From Thiobacillus sp. (GTDB lineage: Bacteria; Pseudomonadota; Gammaproteobacteria; Burkholderiales; Thiobacillaceae), in NCBI RefSeq assembly GCF_018780105.1, contig NZ_JADMKC010000030.1, positions 1-50,141 on the forward strand: a DNA stretch of 50,141 nucleotides. Reading direction: 5' to 3'. Every line of letters begins with the position of its first letter. Position 1 is the first letter of the stretch. Positions 1 through 9,331 of this stretch are shown piece after piece. Under the pieces are notes generated by a model, which saw only the letters and a program-made list of their open reading frames with translations, searched no databases and was not told the origin of the DNA. Made by a program: the position numbers and the translations under genes.

Positions 1-59
1 CGATTCGCGAAGGCGGCCGTACCGTCGGTGCGGGCGTCGTGGCGAAAATCGAAGAATAA
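1..59 (+). CDS. tuf: Elongation factor Tu, C-terminal end (partial)
   Basis: The window opens inside this gene. The last 18 codons read [18 protein letters not shown] followed by TAA, which is the very conserved C-terminus of EF-Tu (beta-barrel domain 3). EF-Tu is the GTPase that brings aminoacyl-tRNA to the ribosome. Only 10 bases separate its stop from rpsJ, the usual fusA-tuf-rpsJ arrangement of betaproteobacteria, so the two are probably co-transcribed. The final residues are IEE where IIE is more common; the rest of the gene lies outside the window. Confidence 0.95.
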   Translation, partial: IREGGRTVGAGVVAKIEE

Positions 60-69
60 GGCGAATTAC

Positions 70-378
70 ATGCAAAACCAGAAGATCCGTATCCGCCTGA
101 AGGCGTTTGATTACAAACTTATCGACCAGTCTGCACTGGAAATCGTCGAGACTGCCAAGCGCACCGGCGCCGTGGTCAAGGGCCCAGTTCCGCTGCCCAC
201 ATCGATTGAGCGTTTTGACGTGCTGCGTTCGCCTCACGTCAACAAGACGTCGCGCGACCAGTTCGAGATTCGTACTCACCGCCGCTTGATGGATATCATG
301 GATCCAACCGACAAAACGGTCGATGCACTGATGAAGCTGGATCTTCCTGCTGGCGTGGACGTCGAAATCAAGTTGTAA
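70..378 (+). CDS. rpsJ: 30S ribosomal protein S10 (NusE)
   Basis: 102 aa, the family's usual length. It begins [19 protein letters not shown] and contains the conserved loop [19 protein letters not shown] and the end [13 protein letters not shown]10 is a 30S head protein and, as NusE, partners NusB on boxA RNA in rRNA antitermination; a boxA-like site is present at the far end of this window. The start is the ATG at 70; a longer reading from 28 would run through the tuf coding region and adds residues absent from S10. It is the first gene of the S10 operon here, right after tuf. Confidence 0.97.
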   Translation: MQNQKIRIRLKAFDYKLIDQSALEIVETAKRTGAVVKGPVPLPTSIERFDVLRSPHVNKTSRDQFEIRTHRRLMDIMDPTDKTVDALMKLDLPAGVDVEIKL

Positions 379-383
379 AAATC

Positions 384-408
384 GGGCGGCATCGGTATAC
401 TGCCGCCC
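384..408 (+). promoter_or_regulatory. Inverted repeat (hairpin) between rpsJ and rplC
   Basis: GGGCGGCA (384-391) pairs perfectly with TGCCGCCC (401-408) around a 9-base loop, starting five bases after the rpsJ stop. The downstream bases (CTTCGCTG) have no T-run, so it is not a classical intrinsic terminator. It could be an attenuator, an RNA processing or stability element, or a ribosomal-protein binding site in the 124-base rpsJ-rplC gap. No other gene fits in that gap. Confidence 0.55.
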
Positions 409-502
409 CTTCGCTGTATCAATAGTCGCCGGTCAATTGTAATCGGCACCTACAACCCTTGCGGTCGGCCCAGGTTGGTCGCTTGAGATAGGAAATACAA
501 AA

Positions 503-1147
503 ATGAGTATAGGGCTCGTTGGCCGCAAGGTCGGCATGACCCGCATTTTTACCGAGAACGGTGCATCCGTTCCGGTAACCGTGCTGGAAATGTCAAACAA
601 TCGTGTGACACAAGTGCGCACGTCTGAAACTGATGGTTACTCCGCGGTCCAGGTTGCTTATGGCGTGCGCCGCAATAGCCGTGTCAACAAATCTGAAGCG
701 GGTCACTTCGCTAAAGCGGGTGTCGATGCTGGCGCCTTGATGCGCGAGTTCCGTGTGTCTGCTGATGTGGCGGCTCAATACCCGCTTGGCGCGACGGTTC
801 CGGTTGAGGTGTTTGCTGCAGGGCAAAAGGTTGATGTGACGGGGGTGACGCAGGGCAAGGGCTTTGCGGGCACCATCAAGCGCCACAACTTCAAATCTCA
901 GCGTGCGACCCACGGTAACTCCCGTTCGCACAATGTGCCGGGTTCTATCGGTATGGCGCAGGACCCGGGCCGCGTGTTTCCGGGCAAGCGGATGTCGGGT
1001 CATATGGGCGCGGTGACGTGCACCAAACAGAATCTCGAGGTTGTCCGTGTTGATGCGGAACGTGGGCTGGTGCTCCTGAAAGGGGCGGTCCCGGGTTCCA
1101 AGGGTGGTCATGTCGTGGTGCGCCCGGCAGTGAAGGGGGGTATCTGA
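503..1147 (+). CDS. rplC: 50S ribosomal protein L3
   Basis: 214 aa, the normal length for L3, an early assembly protein whose long loop reaches towards the peptidyl transferase centre. It starts [16 protein letters not shown] and carries the signature [13 protein letters not shown], the [14 protein letters not shown] loop (site of the glutamine methylated by PrmB in relatives) and the [11 protein letters not shown] segment. It starts at the ATG at 503 after a 124-base gap from rpsJ, and its TGA stop shares one base with the rplD start (TGATG), implying coupled translation. Confidence 0.97.
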   Translation: MSIGLVGRKVGMTRIFTENGASVPVTVLEMSNNRVTQVRTSETDGYSAVQVAYGVRRNSRVNKSEAGHFAKAGVDAGALMREFRVSADVAAQYPLGATVPVEVFAAGQKVDVTGVTQGKGFAGTIKRHNFKSQRATHGNSRSHNVPGSIGMAQDPGRVFPGKRMSGHMGAVTCTKQNLEVVRVDAERGLVLLKGAVPGSKGGHVVVRPAVKGGI

Positions 1148-1764
1148 TGGAATTGACCGTTATTAACGAGCAGGGTCAGCAGGTGTCCAGTCTGGTTGCT
1201 GCCGATGAGACCTTTGGCCGCGACTACAACGAAGCGCTGATTCATCAGGTGGTGACCGCTTTCCAGGCGAATGCGCGCAGCGGCAATCGTGCTCAGCAAA
1301 CGCGTGCCGAAGTGACGGCAACCACGCATAAGCCATGGCGCCAAAAGGGCACCGGCCGTGCGCGTGCAGGCCGCTCCTCAAGCCCGATCTGGCGTGGCGG
1401 TGGTCTGGCTTTCCCGAACAAGCCCAATGAAAACTTTACGCATAAGGTCAACCGCAAGATGTACCGTGCGGGCCTTGCCGCCATTCTGTCGCAGCTGGTG
1501 CGCGAGGGTAAGCTCAAGGTGGTCGAGAGTCTGGGTGTGGATTCGCCCAAGACCAAGTTGCTGGCGGGCAAGCTGAAGTCCATGGGCTACAGCAAGGTCA
1601 TGATTATTGCGGATAGCGTGGATGAGAACCTGTGGTTGTCCTCGCGCAATCTGCCGAATGTATATGTGGTTGAGCCGCACCAGGCTGATCCCTGGAGCTT
1701 GGTCAAGTTCGGTAACGTGCTGATCACCAAGGCCGCAATCAAGCAGTTTGAGGAGATGGTGTGA
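1147..1764 (+). CDS. rplD: 50S ribosomal protein L4
   Basis: 205 aa. L4 binds domain I of 23S rRNA and lines the peptide exit tunnel; in E. coli it also represses its own S10 operon. The tunnel-loop region [20 protein letters not shown] and the following PIWRGGG are clear, and the C-terminal half has the usual Rossmann-like fold pattern. It overlaps rplC and rplW by one base each (TGATG both times), so translation is probably coupled across rplC-rplD-rplW. An L4 target leader would lie upstream of rpsJ, outside this window. Confidence 0.97.
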   Translation: MELTVINEQGQQVSSLVAADETFGRDYNEALIHQVVTAFQANARSGNRAQQTRAEVTATTHKPWRQKGTGRARAGRSSSPIWRGGGLAFPNKPNENFTHKVNRKMYRAGLAAILSQLVREGKLKVVESLGVDSPKTKLLAGKLKSMGYSKVMIIADSVDENLWLSSRNLPNVYVVEPHQADPWSLVKFGNVLITKAAIKQFEEMV

Positions 1765-2069
1765 TGGGTGCGTTTACTCAGGAGCGTTTGCTCAAAGTTA
1801 TTCTTGCGCCGGTGATCTCTGAAAAGAGCACGCGACTCGCGGACAAGTTGAATCAGGTGGTGTTTCGGGTGTTGCCTGATGCGACCAAGCAGGAAATTGG
1901 TGCGGCCGTGGCCGACTTGTTCAAGGTCGAGGTCGTGGGCGTGCAGGTTCTCAACGTCAAGGGCAAGGTCAAGCGCTCGGGGCGGGTTACGGGTCGCCGT
2001 GATAACTGGAAGAAGGCTTATGTCACCCTCAAACAGGGTCAGGACATTGACTTCGCGTCCGGTCAGTAA
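1764..2069 (+). CDS. rplW: 50S ribosomal protein L23
   Basis: 101 aa, starting [22 protein letters not shown], with the conserved end [12 protein letters not shown]23 sits at the tunnel exit and docks trigger factor and SRP. I chose the ATG at 1764, which overlaps the rplD stop by one base and has AGGAG at 1751-1755. An in-frame GTG one codon earlier is possible but would give a doubled Met and a shorter spacing. Confidence 0.95.
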   Translation: MGAFTQERLLKVILAPVISEKSTRLADKLNQVVFRVLPDATKQEIGAAVADLFKVEVVGVQVLNVKGKVKRSGRVTGRRDNWKKAYVTLKQGQDIDFASGQ

Positions 2070-2080
2070 GGGAGAAAATC

Positions 2081-2908
2081 ATGGCATTGATTAAAGTCAA
2101 ACCCACCTCAGCCGGCCGCCGTGCGGTTGTCAAGGTTGTTACTCCGGGCCTGCACAAGGGCAAGCCGGTTGCTGCGTTGCTCGAGCCGCAAAAGCGAGGT
2201 TCTGGTCGCAACAACAACGGGCATATTACGGTTCGCCACAAAGGCGGCGGCCACAAGCAGCATTACCGTGTCGTTGATTTCCGTCGCAACAAGGATGGTA
2301 TTCCTGCAACGGTTGAGCGTATCGAGTATGACCCCAACCGTTCGGCTCACCTGGCGTTGTTGTGTTATGCCGATGGCGAGCGTCGCTACATCATTGCGCC
2401 GCGTGGCATTCAGGCCGGCGCTCAGTTGGTGAGCGGCGTCGAGGCACCGATCAAGCCGGGTAATTGCCTGCCCTTGCGCAGTATTCCGGTGGGCAGCACG
2501 GTGCACTGCATTGAGATGATGCCGGGCAAGGGCGCGCAAATTGCACGTTCGGCCGGTACCTCGGTTCAGTTGCTGGCGCGTGAAGGTGCTTACGCCCAGT
2601 TGCGTTTGCGTTCGGGTGAAATCCGCAAGGTGCATGTCGACTGCCGTGCAACGCTTGGTGAGGTGGGTAACGAAGAGCACAGTCTGCGTTCGATCGGCAA
2701 AGCGGGCGCGATGCGCTGGCGTGGTGTGCGTCCGACCGTGCGCGGTGTGGTCATGAACCCATGCGATCACCCGCATGGTGGTGGTGAAGGCCGCACTGCG
2801 GCGGGCCGTCATCCGGTCAGCCCGTGGGGTACCCCGACCAAGGGTTATCGTACCCGTAGCAACAAGCGCACCTCCAACATGATCGTCCGCCGCCGTCAAG
2901 CGCGCTGA
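2081..2908 (+). CDS. rplB: 50S ribosomal protein L2
   Basis: 275 aa, full length. L2 is a core 50S protein needed for subunit joining and peptidyl transferase activity. It starts [14 protein letters not shown] and has the basic [18 protein letters not shown] block, the RNA-binding core, and the conserved [14 protein letters not shown] segment containing the histidine linked to peptidyl transferase. An AAGGGAGAA ribosome-binding site lies just before the ATG, 11 bases after rplW. Confidence 0.97.
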   Translation: MALIKVKPTSAGRRAVVKVVTPGLHKGKPVAALLEPQKRGSGRNNNGHITVRHKGGGHKQHYRVVDFRRNKDGIPATVERIEYDPNRSAHLALLCYADGERRYIIAPRGIQAGAQLVSGVEAPIKPGNCLPLRSIPVGSTVHCIEMMPGKGAQIARSAGTSVQLLAREGAYAQLRLRSGEIRKVHVDCRATLGEVGNEEHSLRSIGKAGAMRWRGVRPTVRGVVMNPCDHPHGGGEGRTAAGRHPVSPWGTPTKGYRTRSNKRTSNMIVRRRQAR

Positions 2909-2924
2909 TAGAGGTAGATAAGTA

Positions 2925-3200
2925 ATGGCACGTTCAATTAAAAAAGGCCCGTTTGTCGATGGGCACTTGCTGAAAAAGATCGAAACTTCGCGCAACTCGA
3001 ACGACAAGCGTCCGATCAAGACCTGGTCGCGCCGCTCGACCGTATTGCCTGATTTCATTGGCTTGACGATTGCGGTGCACAACGGCCGCCAGCATATTCC
3101 GGTGTTTGTGACCGAAAACATGGTCGGACACAAACTGGGTGAGTTTTCCATAACGCGGACCTTCAAGGGCCACGTTGCGGATAAGAAGGCTAAGAAATAA
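2925..3200 (+). CDS. rpsS: 30S ribosomal protein S19
   Basis: 91 aa. It begins [15 protein letters not shown] and carries the family signature [19 protein letters not shown] and [17 protein letters not shown]19 binds the 30S head next to S13 and the A-site tRNA; its partner S13 is encoded at 10,938. It lies 16 bases after rplB and 10 bases before the rplV start, in the usual order. Confidence 0.97.
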   Translation: MARSIKKGPFVDGHLLKKIETSRNSNDKRPIKTWSRRSTVLPDFIGLTIAVHNGRQHIPVFVTENMVGHKLGEFSITRTFKGHVADKKAKK

Positions 3201-3210
3201 GGAGCGCATG

Positions 3211-3540
3211 ATGGAAGTTTCTGCGATTTTGCGTGGTACGCGCTTGGGTGCACAAAAGGGCCGTCTGGTTGCTGATCAGATCCGGGGTCTTCGTGTCGAG
3301 CAGGCGTTGAATATTCTGGCCTTCAGCCCTAAAAAGGGTGCTGAGATTATCAAGAAGGTGCTCGAGTCGGCGATTGCAAATGCCGAACATAACGAGGGTG
3401 CTGATATTGATTCACTGAAAGTCAAAACGATTTACATCGACCAGGGTTCGGTGTTGAAGCGTTTTACTGCCCGCGCCAAAGGGCGAGGCAACCGTATTAG
3501 CAAACCGACCTGTCACATCACTGTGACGGTTGGGGATTAA
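3211..3540 (+). CDS. rplV: 50S ribosomal protein L22
   Basis: 109 aa. L22 contacts all 23S domains and its hairpin lines the exit tunnel. It starts [22 protein letters not shown] and ends [15 protein letters not shown], including the [12 protein letters not shown] hairpin tip. Two adjacent ATGs exist (3208 and 3211); the second has the better spacing from AAGGAG (3199-3204), so I chose 3211. A longer reading from 3175 would overlap rpsS with residues foreign to L22. Confidence 0.95.
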   Translation: MEVSAILRGTRLGAQKGRLVADQIRGLRVEQALNILAFSPKKGAEIIKKVLESAIANAEHNEGADIDSLKVKTIYIDQGSVLKRFTARAKGRGNRISKPTCHITVTVGD

Positions 3541-3549
3541 GGAAGCGCC

Positions 3550-4254
3550 ATGGGACAAAAAATACATCCAATTGGATTCCGCCTTGGCGTTCAGCGCATC
3601 TGGACCGCAAAGTGGTATGGCTCCAACAAGACCTTTGCCAGTTCATTGCTTGAAGACATCAAGGTCCGTGATTATCTGAAGAAGAAACTGGCGCATGCGT
3701 CCGTTTCAAAAGTGATCATCGAGCGTCCGGCTAAAAATGCGCGCATTACCATTTTCAGCGGCCGTCCGGGCATTGTGATCGGCAAGAAGGGCGAAGACAT
3801 CGAAGTGCTGCGCGGTGAGCTTGCACGCCTGATGTCGGTGCCGGTGCATGTGAATATCGAAGAAGTCCGCAAACCCGAAACCGACGCGCAGATCATTGCT
3901 GACGGTATCGCGCAGCAGCTTGAGAAGCGCGTCATGTTCCGCCGTGCGATGAAACGCGCCATGCAGAACGCCATGCGTCTGGGTGCCCAGGGCATCAAGA
4001 TCATGAGCTCAGGCCGTTTGAACGGTGCGGAAATTGCCCGTACCGAGTGGTATCGTGAAGGACGTGTGCCGTTGCATACCCTGCGCGCAGAAATCGACTA
4101 CGGTTTCGCCGAAGCGCAAACGACGTACGGCATCATCGGTATCAAGGTATGGGTCTATAAGGGTGACGCGCTGAATCGTAGCGAACAGCCAGTGGTCGCT
4201 GAGCAAGAGAAGCGCAGCAAGAAACCAGGAGTGAAACATGCTGCAGCCAGCTAG
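3550..4254 (+). CDS. rpsC: 30S ribosomal protein S3
   Basis: 234 aa. It starts [18 protein letters not shown]; the KH domain has the [15 protein letters not shown] loop and the C-terminal domain ends with a lysine-rich tail. S3 lies at the mRNA entry channel and takes part in helicase activity with S4. The last 17 bases overlap the start of rplP, which is conserved in this operon and suggests coupled translation. Confidence 0.97.
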   Translation: MGQKIHPIGFRLGVQRIWTAKWYGSNKTFASSLLEDIKVRDYLKKKLAHASVSKVIIERPAKNARITIFSGRPGIVIGKKGEDIEVLRGELARLMSVPVHVNIEEVRKPETDAQIIADGIAQQLEKRVMFRRAMKRAMQNAMRLGAQGIKIMSSGRLNGAEIARTEWYREGRVPLHTLRAEIDYGFAEAQTTYGIIGIKVWVYKGDALNRSEQPVVAEQEKRSKKPGVKHAAAS

Positions 4255-4654
4255 AAGGAAATACCGCAAGGAACAAAAGGGCCGTAATACCGGCTTGGCA
4301 ACGCGCGGCGCTGATGTGAGTTTTGGGGACTTTGGCCTCAAGGCTGTGGGCCGCGGTCGTTTGACAGCACGTCAAATCGAAGCGGCGCGCCGTGCGATGA
4401 CCCGCCATATCAAGCGCGGTGGCCGCATCTGGATTCGTATTTTTCCGGACAAGCCCATTTCGCGTAAGCCTGCCGAAGTTCGTATGGGTAACGGTAAAGG
4501 TGCGCCTGAGTACTATGTTGCCGAGATTCAGCCGGGCAAGGTTTTGTATGAGATGGATGGCGTCAACGAAGAACTGGCACGCGAGGCATTTCGCCTGGCT
4601 GCTGCCAAGCTGCCGATTGCCACCACTTTCGTTACCCGCATGATCGGGAGCTAA
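4238..4654 (+). CDS. rplP: 50S ribosomal protein L16
   Basis: 138 aa. It starts [19 protein letters not shown], with the conserved [18 protein letters not shown] and the [20 protein letters not shown] loop, where an arginine is hydroxylated by YcfD in relatives. L16 organises the A-site region of the 50S subunit. It begins inside the end of rpsC and is followed three bases later by rpmC. Confidence 0.97.
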   Translation: MLQPARRKYRKEQKGRNTGLATRGADVSFGDFGLKAVGRGRLTARQIEAARRAMTRHIKRGGRIWIRIFPDKPISRKPAEVRMGNGKGAPEYYVAEIQPGKVLYEMDGVNEELAREAFRLAAAKLPIATTFVTRMIGS

Positions 4655-4657
4655 ACA

Positions 4658-4852
4658 ATGAATACACAAGAAATGCGCGGCAAAAATGCCGTTGAACTGA
4701 AACAGGAACTCGAGTCCCTGTTGCGTGCGCACTTTGCGCTGCGTATGCAAGTGGCCACCCAGCAGTCCACCAAGACTGCCGATCTCGGCAAGTTGCGCCG
4801 TGACATTGCACGGGTTAAAACGATTATGCGCGAGAAGGCGGGTCAAGCATGA
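4658..4852 (+). CDS. rpmC: 50S ribosomal protein L29
   Basis: 64 aa, a two-helix protein near the exit tunnel next to L23. It shows the family pattern [21 protein letters not shown] and ends with [12 protein letters not shown]. It lies three bases after rplP and overlaps rpsQ by four bases (ATGA), so L29 and S17 translation are probably coupled. Confidence 0.95.
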   Translation: MNTQEMRGKNAVELKQELESLLRAHFALRMQVATQQSTKTADLGKLRRDIARVKTIMREKAGQA

Positions 4853-5112
4853 CTGATAGCAAGAAGATGGTTCGCACCCTGACTGGGCGCGTGGTGAGTG
4901 ACAAAATGAACAAGACGGTTACCGTCTTGGTTGAGCGCCGCGTAAAGCATCCTGTCATTGGCAAGATTATTCGCTTGTCCAAAAAATACCATGCACATGA
5001 TGAAAACAATGAGTTTCATGAAGGTGACACGGTGCAGATCGAAGAGTCACGCAAGCTGTCACGTACCAAGGCATGGACAGTCAGCAAGCTTGTTGAGCGC
5101 GCCCGCGTTTAA
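4849..5112 (+). CDS. rpsQ: 30S ribosomal protein S17
   Basis: 87 aa, an OB-fold primary binder of 16S rRNA. It reads [22 protein letters not shown] at the start, and the signature [14 protein letters not shown] and [10 protein letters not shown] follow. It is the last gene of the S10 block; a 167-base gap with a promoter-like sequence separates it from rplN. Confidence 0.97.
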   Translation: MTDSKKMVRTLTGRVVSDKMNKTVTVLVERRVKHPVIGKIIRLSKKYHAHDENNEFHEGDTVQIEESRKLSRTKAWTVSKLVERARV

Positions 5113-5115
5113 TAC

Positions 5116-5144
5116 TTGCGCTAAGTTTGGTTTCTCAGTATAGT
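5116..5144 (+). promoter_or_regulatory. Predicted sigma-70 promoter upstream of rplN
   Basis: TTGCGC (5116-5121), a 17-base spacer and TATAGT (5139-5144) lie just after the rpsQ stop. Transcription would begin near 5151 and give a leader of about 130 bases before rplN. The 5113-5279 gap holds no gene. This suggests the spc half of the cluster can be transcribed separately. It is a consensus match only. Confidence 0.5.
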
Positions 5145-5279
5145 TCTGCGTTTTCCGGTTGGCGTGCCGGTTGAGGTTAACTGGTTCGTCGGCTCAATAG
5201 TTTTCGCGTAAGCGGAATATCTCCCGAACGGGTTCCAAAACTGGCCGCCGCTATGGTGGATAAAGTTGGAGGCAATTAA

Positions 5280-5648
5280 ATGATTCAGATGCAGTCCGTT
5301 TTGGACGTTGCGGACAATACTGGTGCGCGCTCAGTTATGTGCATCAAGGTGTTGGGTGGTAGTCACCGTCGCTATGCGACTGTGGGTGATATCATCAAGG
5401 TCAGCATCAAGGATGCTGCGCCGCGTAGTCGCGTAAAAAAGGGTGACGTGTATAGCGCTGTTGTCGTGCGTACGGCTAAGGGCGTGCGCCGTCCTGATGG
5501 TTCGCTTGTGCGCTTTGATGGCAATGCGGCAGTGTTGTTGAACAACAAGCTTGAGCCGATTGGCACCCGCATTTTTGGCCCCGTTACCCGTGAATTGCGT
5601 ACCGAGAAGTTCATGAAGATCGTCTCGCTTGCGCCCGAGGTTCTGTAA
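5280..5648 (+). CDS. rplN: 50S ribosomal protein L14
   Basis: 122 aa, exact family length. It starts [27 protein letters not shown] and contains the conserved [19 protein letters not shown] and [13 protein letters not shown] segments. L14 sits at the subunit interface, binding L19, and is the target of the silencing factor RsfS. GGAGG lies at 5270-5274 before the ATG. It opens the spc block. Confidence 0.97.
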   Translation: MIQMQSVLDVADNTGARSVMCIKVLGGSHRRYATVGDIIKVSIKDAAPRSRVKKGDVYSAVVVRTAKGVRRPDGSLVRFDGNAAVLLNNKLEPIGTRIFGPVTRELRTEKFMKIVSLAPEVL

Positions 5649-5656
5649 GGAAAATC

Positions 5657-5980
5657 ATGGCACGTATTCATAAAAACGATCAGGTGGTAGTCCTAACCGG
5701 CAAAGACAAAGGCAAGCGCGGGACTGTGCTTCGTGTTCTGGATACAGGGCATCTTCTGGTCGGTGGCGTTAATCGCGTCAAGAAACACCAGAAGCCGAAT
5801 CCCATGCGCAATGTTCAGGGCGGGATTGTTGAAAAAGAGATGCCGATCCAGGCTTCGAATATCGCGCTGTTCAATGCAGCGACACAGAAGGCGGATCGCG
5901 TGGGTTACAAGGTGCTGGAGGACGGTCGTAAAGTACGCGTGTACAAGTCCAATGGCGAGATGGTTGACGCACAGGGGTAA
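5657..5980 (+). CDS. rplX: 50S ribosomal protein L24
   Basis: 107 aa with a KOW domain at the start ([19 protein letters not shown]). L24 starts assembly of the 50S subunit by binding the 5' end of 23S rRNA. It lies eight bases after rplN with AAGGAAAA as ribosome-binding site, and two bases before rplE, so the trio is tightly linked. Confidence 0.96.
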   Translation: MARIHKNDQVVVLTGKDKGKRGTVLRVLDTGHLLVGGVNRVKKHQKPNPMRNVQGGIVEKEMPIQASNIALFNAATQKADRVGYKVLEDGRKVRVYKSNGEMVDAQG

Positions 5981-5982
5981 TC

Positions 5983-6522
5983 ATGGCGCGTTTTCAAGAT
6001 TTATATCGTGACACGGTGGTGCCCAAGCTGATTGAACAGTTTGGTTACAAGTCGGTTATGGAAGTTCCTCGCATCAAGAAGATCACCCTGAATATGGGTG
6101 TGGGCGAGGCTGTTGCCGACAAGAAGGTGATGGATCACGCGGTCTCCGACATGCAGAAAATTGCGGGTCAGAAGCCGGTTGTTACCAAATCGAAAAAGTC
6201 GATTGCCGGCTTCAAGATTCGTGATAACTACCCGGTGGGTTGCATGGTCACCCTGCGTCGCGGTCAGATGTTTGAGTTTCTTGATCGTCTGGTTACTGTG
6301 GCTATGCCGCGTATTCGTGACTTTCGGGGCGTTTCGGGGAAATCCTTTGATGGCCGTGGCAATTACAACATGGGCGTCAAGGAACAGATCATTTTCCCGG
6401 AAATCGAGTACGACAAAATTGATGCTCTGCGTGGGATGAATATCACCATCACCACCTCGGCAAAAACTGATGATGAAGCGCGAGCGCTGCTTGCTGCCTT
6501 CAGCTTCCCGTTCAAGAATTGA
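5983..6522 (+). CDS. rplE: 50S ribosomal protein L5
   Basis: 179 aa, the usual length. L5 binds 5S rRNA in the central protuberance and touches the P-site tRNA. Recognised by [17 protein letters not shown] near the start, [19 protein letters not shown] in the middle and the [18 protein letters not shown] loop. In E. coli the start of this gene carries the S8 operator; I could not see whether that RNA fold is kept here. Confidence 0.97.
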   Translation: MARFQDLYRDTVVPKLIEQFGYKSVMEVPRIKKITLNMGVGEAVADKKVMDHAVSDMQKIAGQKPVVTKSKKSIAGFKIRDNYPVGCMVTLRRGQMFEFLDRLVTVAMPRIRDFRGVSGKSFDGRGNYNMGVKEQIIFPEIEYDKIDALRGMNITITTSAKTDDEARALLAAFSFPFKN

Positions 6523-6529
6523 GGTAGGC

Positions 6530-6835
6530 ATGGCTAAGATGTCCTTGATTAACCGCGAAGAAAAGCGTGCGCGCATGGTTAAAAAATACGCTGCCAAGCG
6601 TGCTGAGCTCAAAGCGCTGATTTCGAATACCAAAACCAGCGATGAAGATCGCATGGCTGCATATAAAGCGTTGCAGGAACTGCCGCGTGATTCCAGTCCG
6701 GTGCGTCAACGCAACCGTTGTCAGTTGACTGGTCGTCCGCGTGGTGTGTTCAGCAAATTCGGCCTAGCGCGTAGCAAGGTACGTGAATATGCGATGCGTG
6801 GAGAAATCCCGGGCATCGTCAAGGCTAGCTGGTAA
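6530..6835 (+). CDS. rpsN: 30S ribosomal protein S14 (zinc-free type)
   Basis: 101 aa, the long form. It starts [20 protein letters not shown] and ends [11 protein letters not shown]. The region that holds a CxxC zinc knuckle in short S14 forms is here [14 protein letters not shown] with one cysteine only, so this is the C-minus type. The ATG at 6530 follows GAGG at 6521-6524; an upstream in-frame start would overlap rplE with unrelated residues. Confidence 0.96.
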   Translation: MAKMSLINREEKRARMVKKYAAKRAELKALISNTKTSDEDRMAAYKALQELPRDSSPVRQRNRCQLTGRPRGVFSKFGLARSKVREYAMRGEIPGIVKASW

Positions 6836-6848
6836 GGGGTAAGACGAT

Positions 6849-7244
6849 ATGAGTATGAGTGATCCGATCGCGGATATGCTGACCCGCATCCGTAACGCGC
6901 AAGCCGTTGAAAAAGCTGTCGTTTCCATGCCTTCATCAAAGGTCAAAATTGCCATTGCGAAAGTGCTGGCTGATGAGGGTTATATCGATGGTTTTGCCAT
7001 TCGCGGCGAAGCTGGCAAGCCAGAGCTTGAATTGCAGCTCAAATATTATGCTGGTCGTCCTGTGATTGAGCGGATTGAGCGCGTCAGCAAACCGGGTCTG
7101 CGCATTTACAAGGGGGTGGAAGATCTCCCGCGTGTAATGAACGGCTTGGGTGTGGCCATCGTTTCGACTTCCAGCGGCGTGATGACAGACCGTCATGCGC
7201 GTGCCAAGGGTGTTGGCGGTGAAGTTTTGTGCGTCGTGGCCTAA
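6849..7244 (+). CDS. rpsH: 30S ribosomal protein S8
   Basis: 131 aa, starting [18 protein letters not shown] and ending with the signature [21 protein letters not shown]8 is a primary binder of the central domain of 16S rRNA and in E. coli represses the spc operon. A second in-frame ATG two codons later is possible; the MSM start matches relatives better. Confidence 0.97.
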   Translation: MSMSDPIADMLTRIRNAQAVEKAVVSMPSSKVKIAIAKVLADEGYIDGFAIRGEAGKPELELQLKYYAGRPVIERIERVSKPGLRIYKGVEDLPRVMNGLGVAIVSTSSGVMTDRHARAKGVGGEVLCVVA

Positions 7245-7256
7245 GGGGGAGCGGAT

Positions 7257-7787
7257 ATGTCACGTGTTGCTAATAACCCCATTTCCCTGCCTGCAGGTGT
7301 TGAAGTCGCCCTGGGCGCCAAGATTTCCGTCAAGGGCCCTTTGGGTTCATTGACTCAGGCCATGTCGGATGATGTGAACGTTGCGCTTAATGCGGGCGTG
7401 CTGACATTTGCGCCGGCTGCGGAATCGATCCAGTCGAATGCGATGGCGGGAACGCTGCGCGCACTGGTCAACAACATGGTCACCGGTGTTTCCAAGGGGT
7501 TCGAGAAAAAGCTGCTGCTGGTTGGCGTGGGTTACCGCGCGCAGGCTCAGGGTGATGCGCTGAATTTGACCCTTGGCTTTTCGCATCCGGTTGTTCACAA
7601 GATGCCCGCCGGCATCAAAGTCGAGACCCCTACGCAGACGGAGATTCTGATCAAGGGTGTTGATCGGCAGGTTGTCGGGCAGGTGGCGGCTGATGTTCGC
7701 TCATATCGTCCGCCGGAGCCTTATAAAGGCAAGGGCGTTCGCTATAGCGATGAAGTCGTGATCAAGAAAGAAACCAAGAAGAAGTAA
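7257..7787 (+). CDS. rplF: 50S ribosomal protein L6
   Basis: 176 aa with two repeated alpha/beta domains. It starts [17 protein letters not shown] and has the C-terminal signature [17 protein letters not shown]6 binds the sarcin-ricin loop region of 23S rRNA near the factor-binding site. A GGGGGAG ribosome-binding site lies just before the ATG. Confidence 0.97.
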   Translation: MSRVANNPISLPAGVEVALGAKISVKGPLGSLTQAMSDDVNVALNAGVLTFAPAAESIQSNAMAGTLRALVNNMVTGVSKGFEKKLLLVGVGYRAQAQGDALNLTLGFSHPVVHKMPAGIKVETPTQTEILIKGVDRQVVGQVAADVRSYRPPEPYKGKGVRYSDEVVIKKETKKK

Positions 7788-7803
7788 GGTTTAAGGATAA
7801 ACA

Positions 7804-8157
7804 ATGAACACCAAGCAATCACGGATTCGCCGGTCGCGTAAAACTCGCGCCAAAATCGCGGCCGTTAAGGCGATTAGGCTTTCGATCAATCGTACCAACA
7901 GCCATATTTATGCCCAGATCATTTCTGCGGACGGCGGTACGGTGATGACCAGCGTATCGAGCAACGATAAGGATATGCGCGGTCAATTGCCGAACGGCGG
8001 AAATATTTCTGCTGCTGCGGCAGTCGGCAAGCGTTTGGCTGAAAAGGCCAAGGGTTTGGGTATTGAAAAAGTGGCTTTCGACCGGTCTGGTTTTCAGTTT
8101 CATGGGCGCGTAAAGGCCCTGGCTGAAGCGGCCCGCGAAGGCGGTTTGGTATTTTAA
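7804..8157 (+). CDS. rplR: 50S ribosomal protein L18
   Basis: 117 aa. It has a basic N-terminus ([14 protein letters not shown]), the [12 protein letters not shown] core strand and the ending [27 protein letters not shown]18 carries 5S rRNA into the central protuberance with L5. It sits in its normal place between rplF and rpsE. Confidence 0.97.
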   Translation: MNTKQSRIRRSRKTRAKIAAVKAIRLSINRTNSHIYAQIISADGGTVMTSVSSNDKDMRGQLPNGGNISAAAAVGKRLAEKAKGLGIEKVAFDRSGFQFHGRVKALAEAAREGGLVF

Positions 8158-8172
8158 CGAGGCAGACCCAAG

Positions 8173-8688
8173 ATGGCCCGTACAGCACCTACAAGTAACG
8201 AAGAGCGCGGCGACGGCTTGCGCGAAAAGATGATTTCCGTCAACCGTGTCACCAAGGTGGTGAAGGGTGGACGGATCATGGGTTTCGCAGCATTGACCGT
8301 GGTCGGCGATGGCGATGGCGGCATTGGCATGGGCAAGGGTAAATCCCGCGAAGTGCCTGTTGCAGTGCAGAAGGCGATGGAAGAAGCCCGCCGCAAACTC
8401 GTCAAGATCAATTTGAAGAGCGGCACGTTCCACCACACCGTGGTGGGCCATCATGGCGCATCTCGTGTCTTGATCCAGCCCGCTTCTGAAGGTACCGGCA
8501 TTATCGCGGGTGGCGCAATGCGCGCTGTGTTCGAGGTGATGGGTGTGCAGAACGTGCTGGCAAAATGCCTGGGTTCCACCAATCCCTACAACGTTGTGCG
8601 TGCGACCATTGACGGTCTGATGAAGATGTCCACACCCTACGAAATTGCTGCGAAACGCGGCAAATCAGTTGAAGACATTACGGGGTAA
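8173..8688 (+). CDS. rpsE: 30S ribosomal protein S5
   Basis: 171 aa. The double-stranded-RNA-binding domain shows [18 protein letters not shown] and [13 protein letters not shown]; the second domain has [20 protein letters not shown]5 helps proofread decoding and forms part of the mRNA entry channel. It lies three bases before rpmD. Confidence 0.97.
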   Translation: MARTAPTSNEERGDGLREKMISVNRVTKVVKGGRIMGFAALTVVGDGDGGIGMGKGKSREVPVAVQKAMEEARRKLVKINLKSGTFHHTVVGHHGASRVLIQPASEGTGIIAGGAMRAVFEVMGVQNVLAKCLGSTNPYNVVRATIDGLMKMSTPYEIAAKRGKSVEDITG

Positions 8689-8691
8689 GTC

Positions 8692-8877
8692 ATGGCTGAA
8701 CAGAAGATGATCAAGGTAACGCAAGTCAAAAGCCTGATTGGCACCAAACAGGCACATCGTGCTTGTGTGCGTGGCTTGGGCTTGCGTCGGATGCACCAGA
8801 CTGTTGAAGTGCTGGATACGCCGGAAAACCGTGGAATGATTACCAAGGTTGCTTACTTGGTGAAGTGCGAGGCTTAA
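8692..8877 (+). CDS. rpmD: 50S ribosomal protein L30
   Basis: 61 aa, a small single-domain protein. Recognised by [27 protein letters not shown] and the end VAYLVKCEA. It abuts rplO with no gap (stop at 8877, ATG at 8878). L30 is absent in some bacteria, but its place here is the standard one. Confidence 0.95.
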   Translation: MAEQKMIKVTQVKSLIGTKQAHRACVRGLGLRRMHQTVEVLDTPENRGMITKVAYLVKCEA

Positions 8878-9312
8878 ATGGAACTGAATAACATTAAACC
8901 GGCCGATGGCGCGAAGAAAAACAAGCGTCGTGTGGGTCGTGGTATTGGGTCCGGCCTTGGCAAAACTGCAGGTCGCGGTCACAAAGGTCAATCCTCGCGT
9001 TCGGGCGGTTTCCACAAGGTGGGTTTTGAAGGCGGTCAGATGCCGATGCATCGCCGTCTGCCAAAGCGTGGCTTTGTTTCGTTGACCAAGGCGAATACGG
9101 CTCATGTGCGCATTTCAGAACTCGATGCCCTGGGCGTTGACGAGATAGATCTACTGGTGCTGAAGCAGGCCGGCATGGTCAGTGTGTCCGTACGTGCGGC
9201 CAAGGTTTACCTTGCTGGCGAGATGACCAAGGCAATCAAACTTCGCGGCATTGCTGTCACGAAGGGCGCGCGCGCAGCAATCGAAGCGGCCGGCGGCAGC
9301 ATCGCCGATTGA
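8878..9312 (+). CDS. rplO: 50S ribosomal protein L15
   Basis: 144 aa. The N-terminal extension is glycine and basic rich ([31 protein letters not shown]), followed by [19 protein letters not shown]15 joins late in 50S assembly. The gene directly precedes secY, with 19 bases between. Confidence 0.97.
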   Translation: MELNNIKPADGAKKNKRRVGRGIGSGLGKTAGRGHKGQSSRSGGFHKVGFEGGQMPMHRRLPKRGFVSLTKANTAHVRISELDALGVDEIDLLVLKQAGMVSVSVRAAKVYLAGEMTKAIKLRGIAVTKGARAAIEAAGGSIAD

Positions 9313-9331
9313 TTCCGCGAGGACGCGCATT

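Noticed and set aside
379..502. Promoter before rplC
   Set aside because: TGTAAT at 438 lacks a -35 at a valid distance.
2108..3253. Open frame of about 380 codons on the minus strand
   Set aside because: It is the complement of rplB and rpsS.
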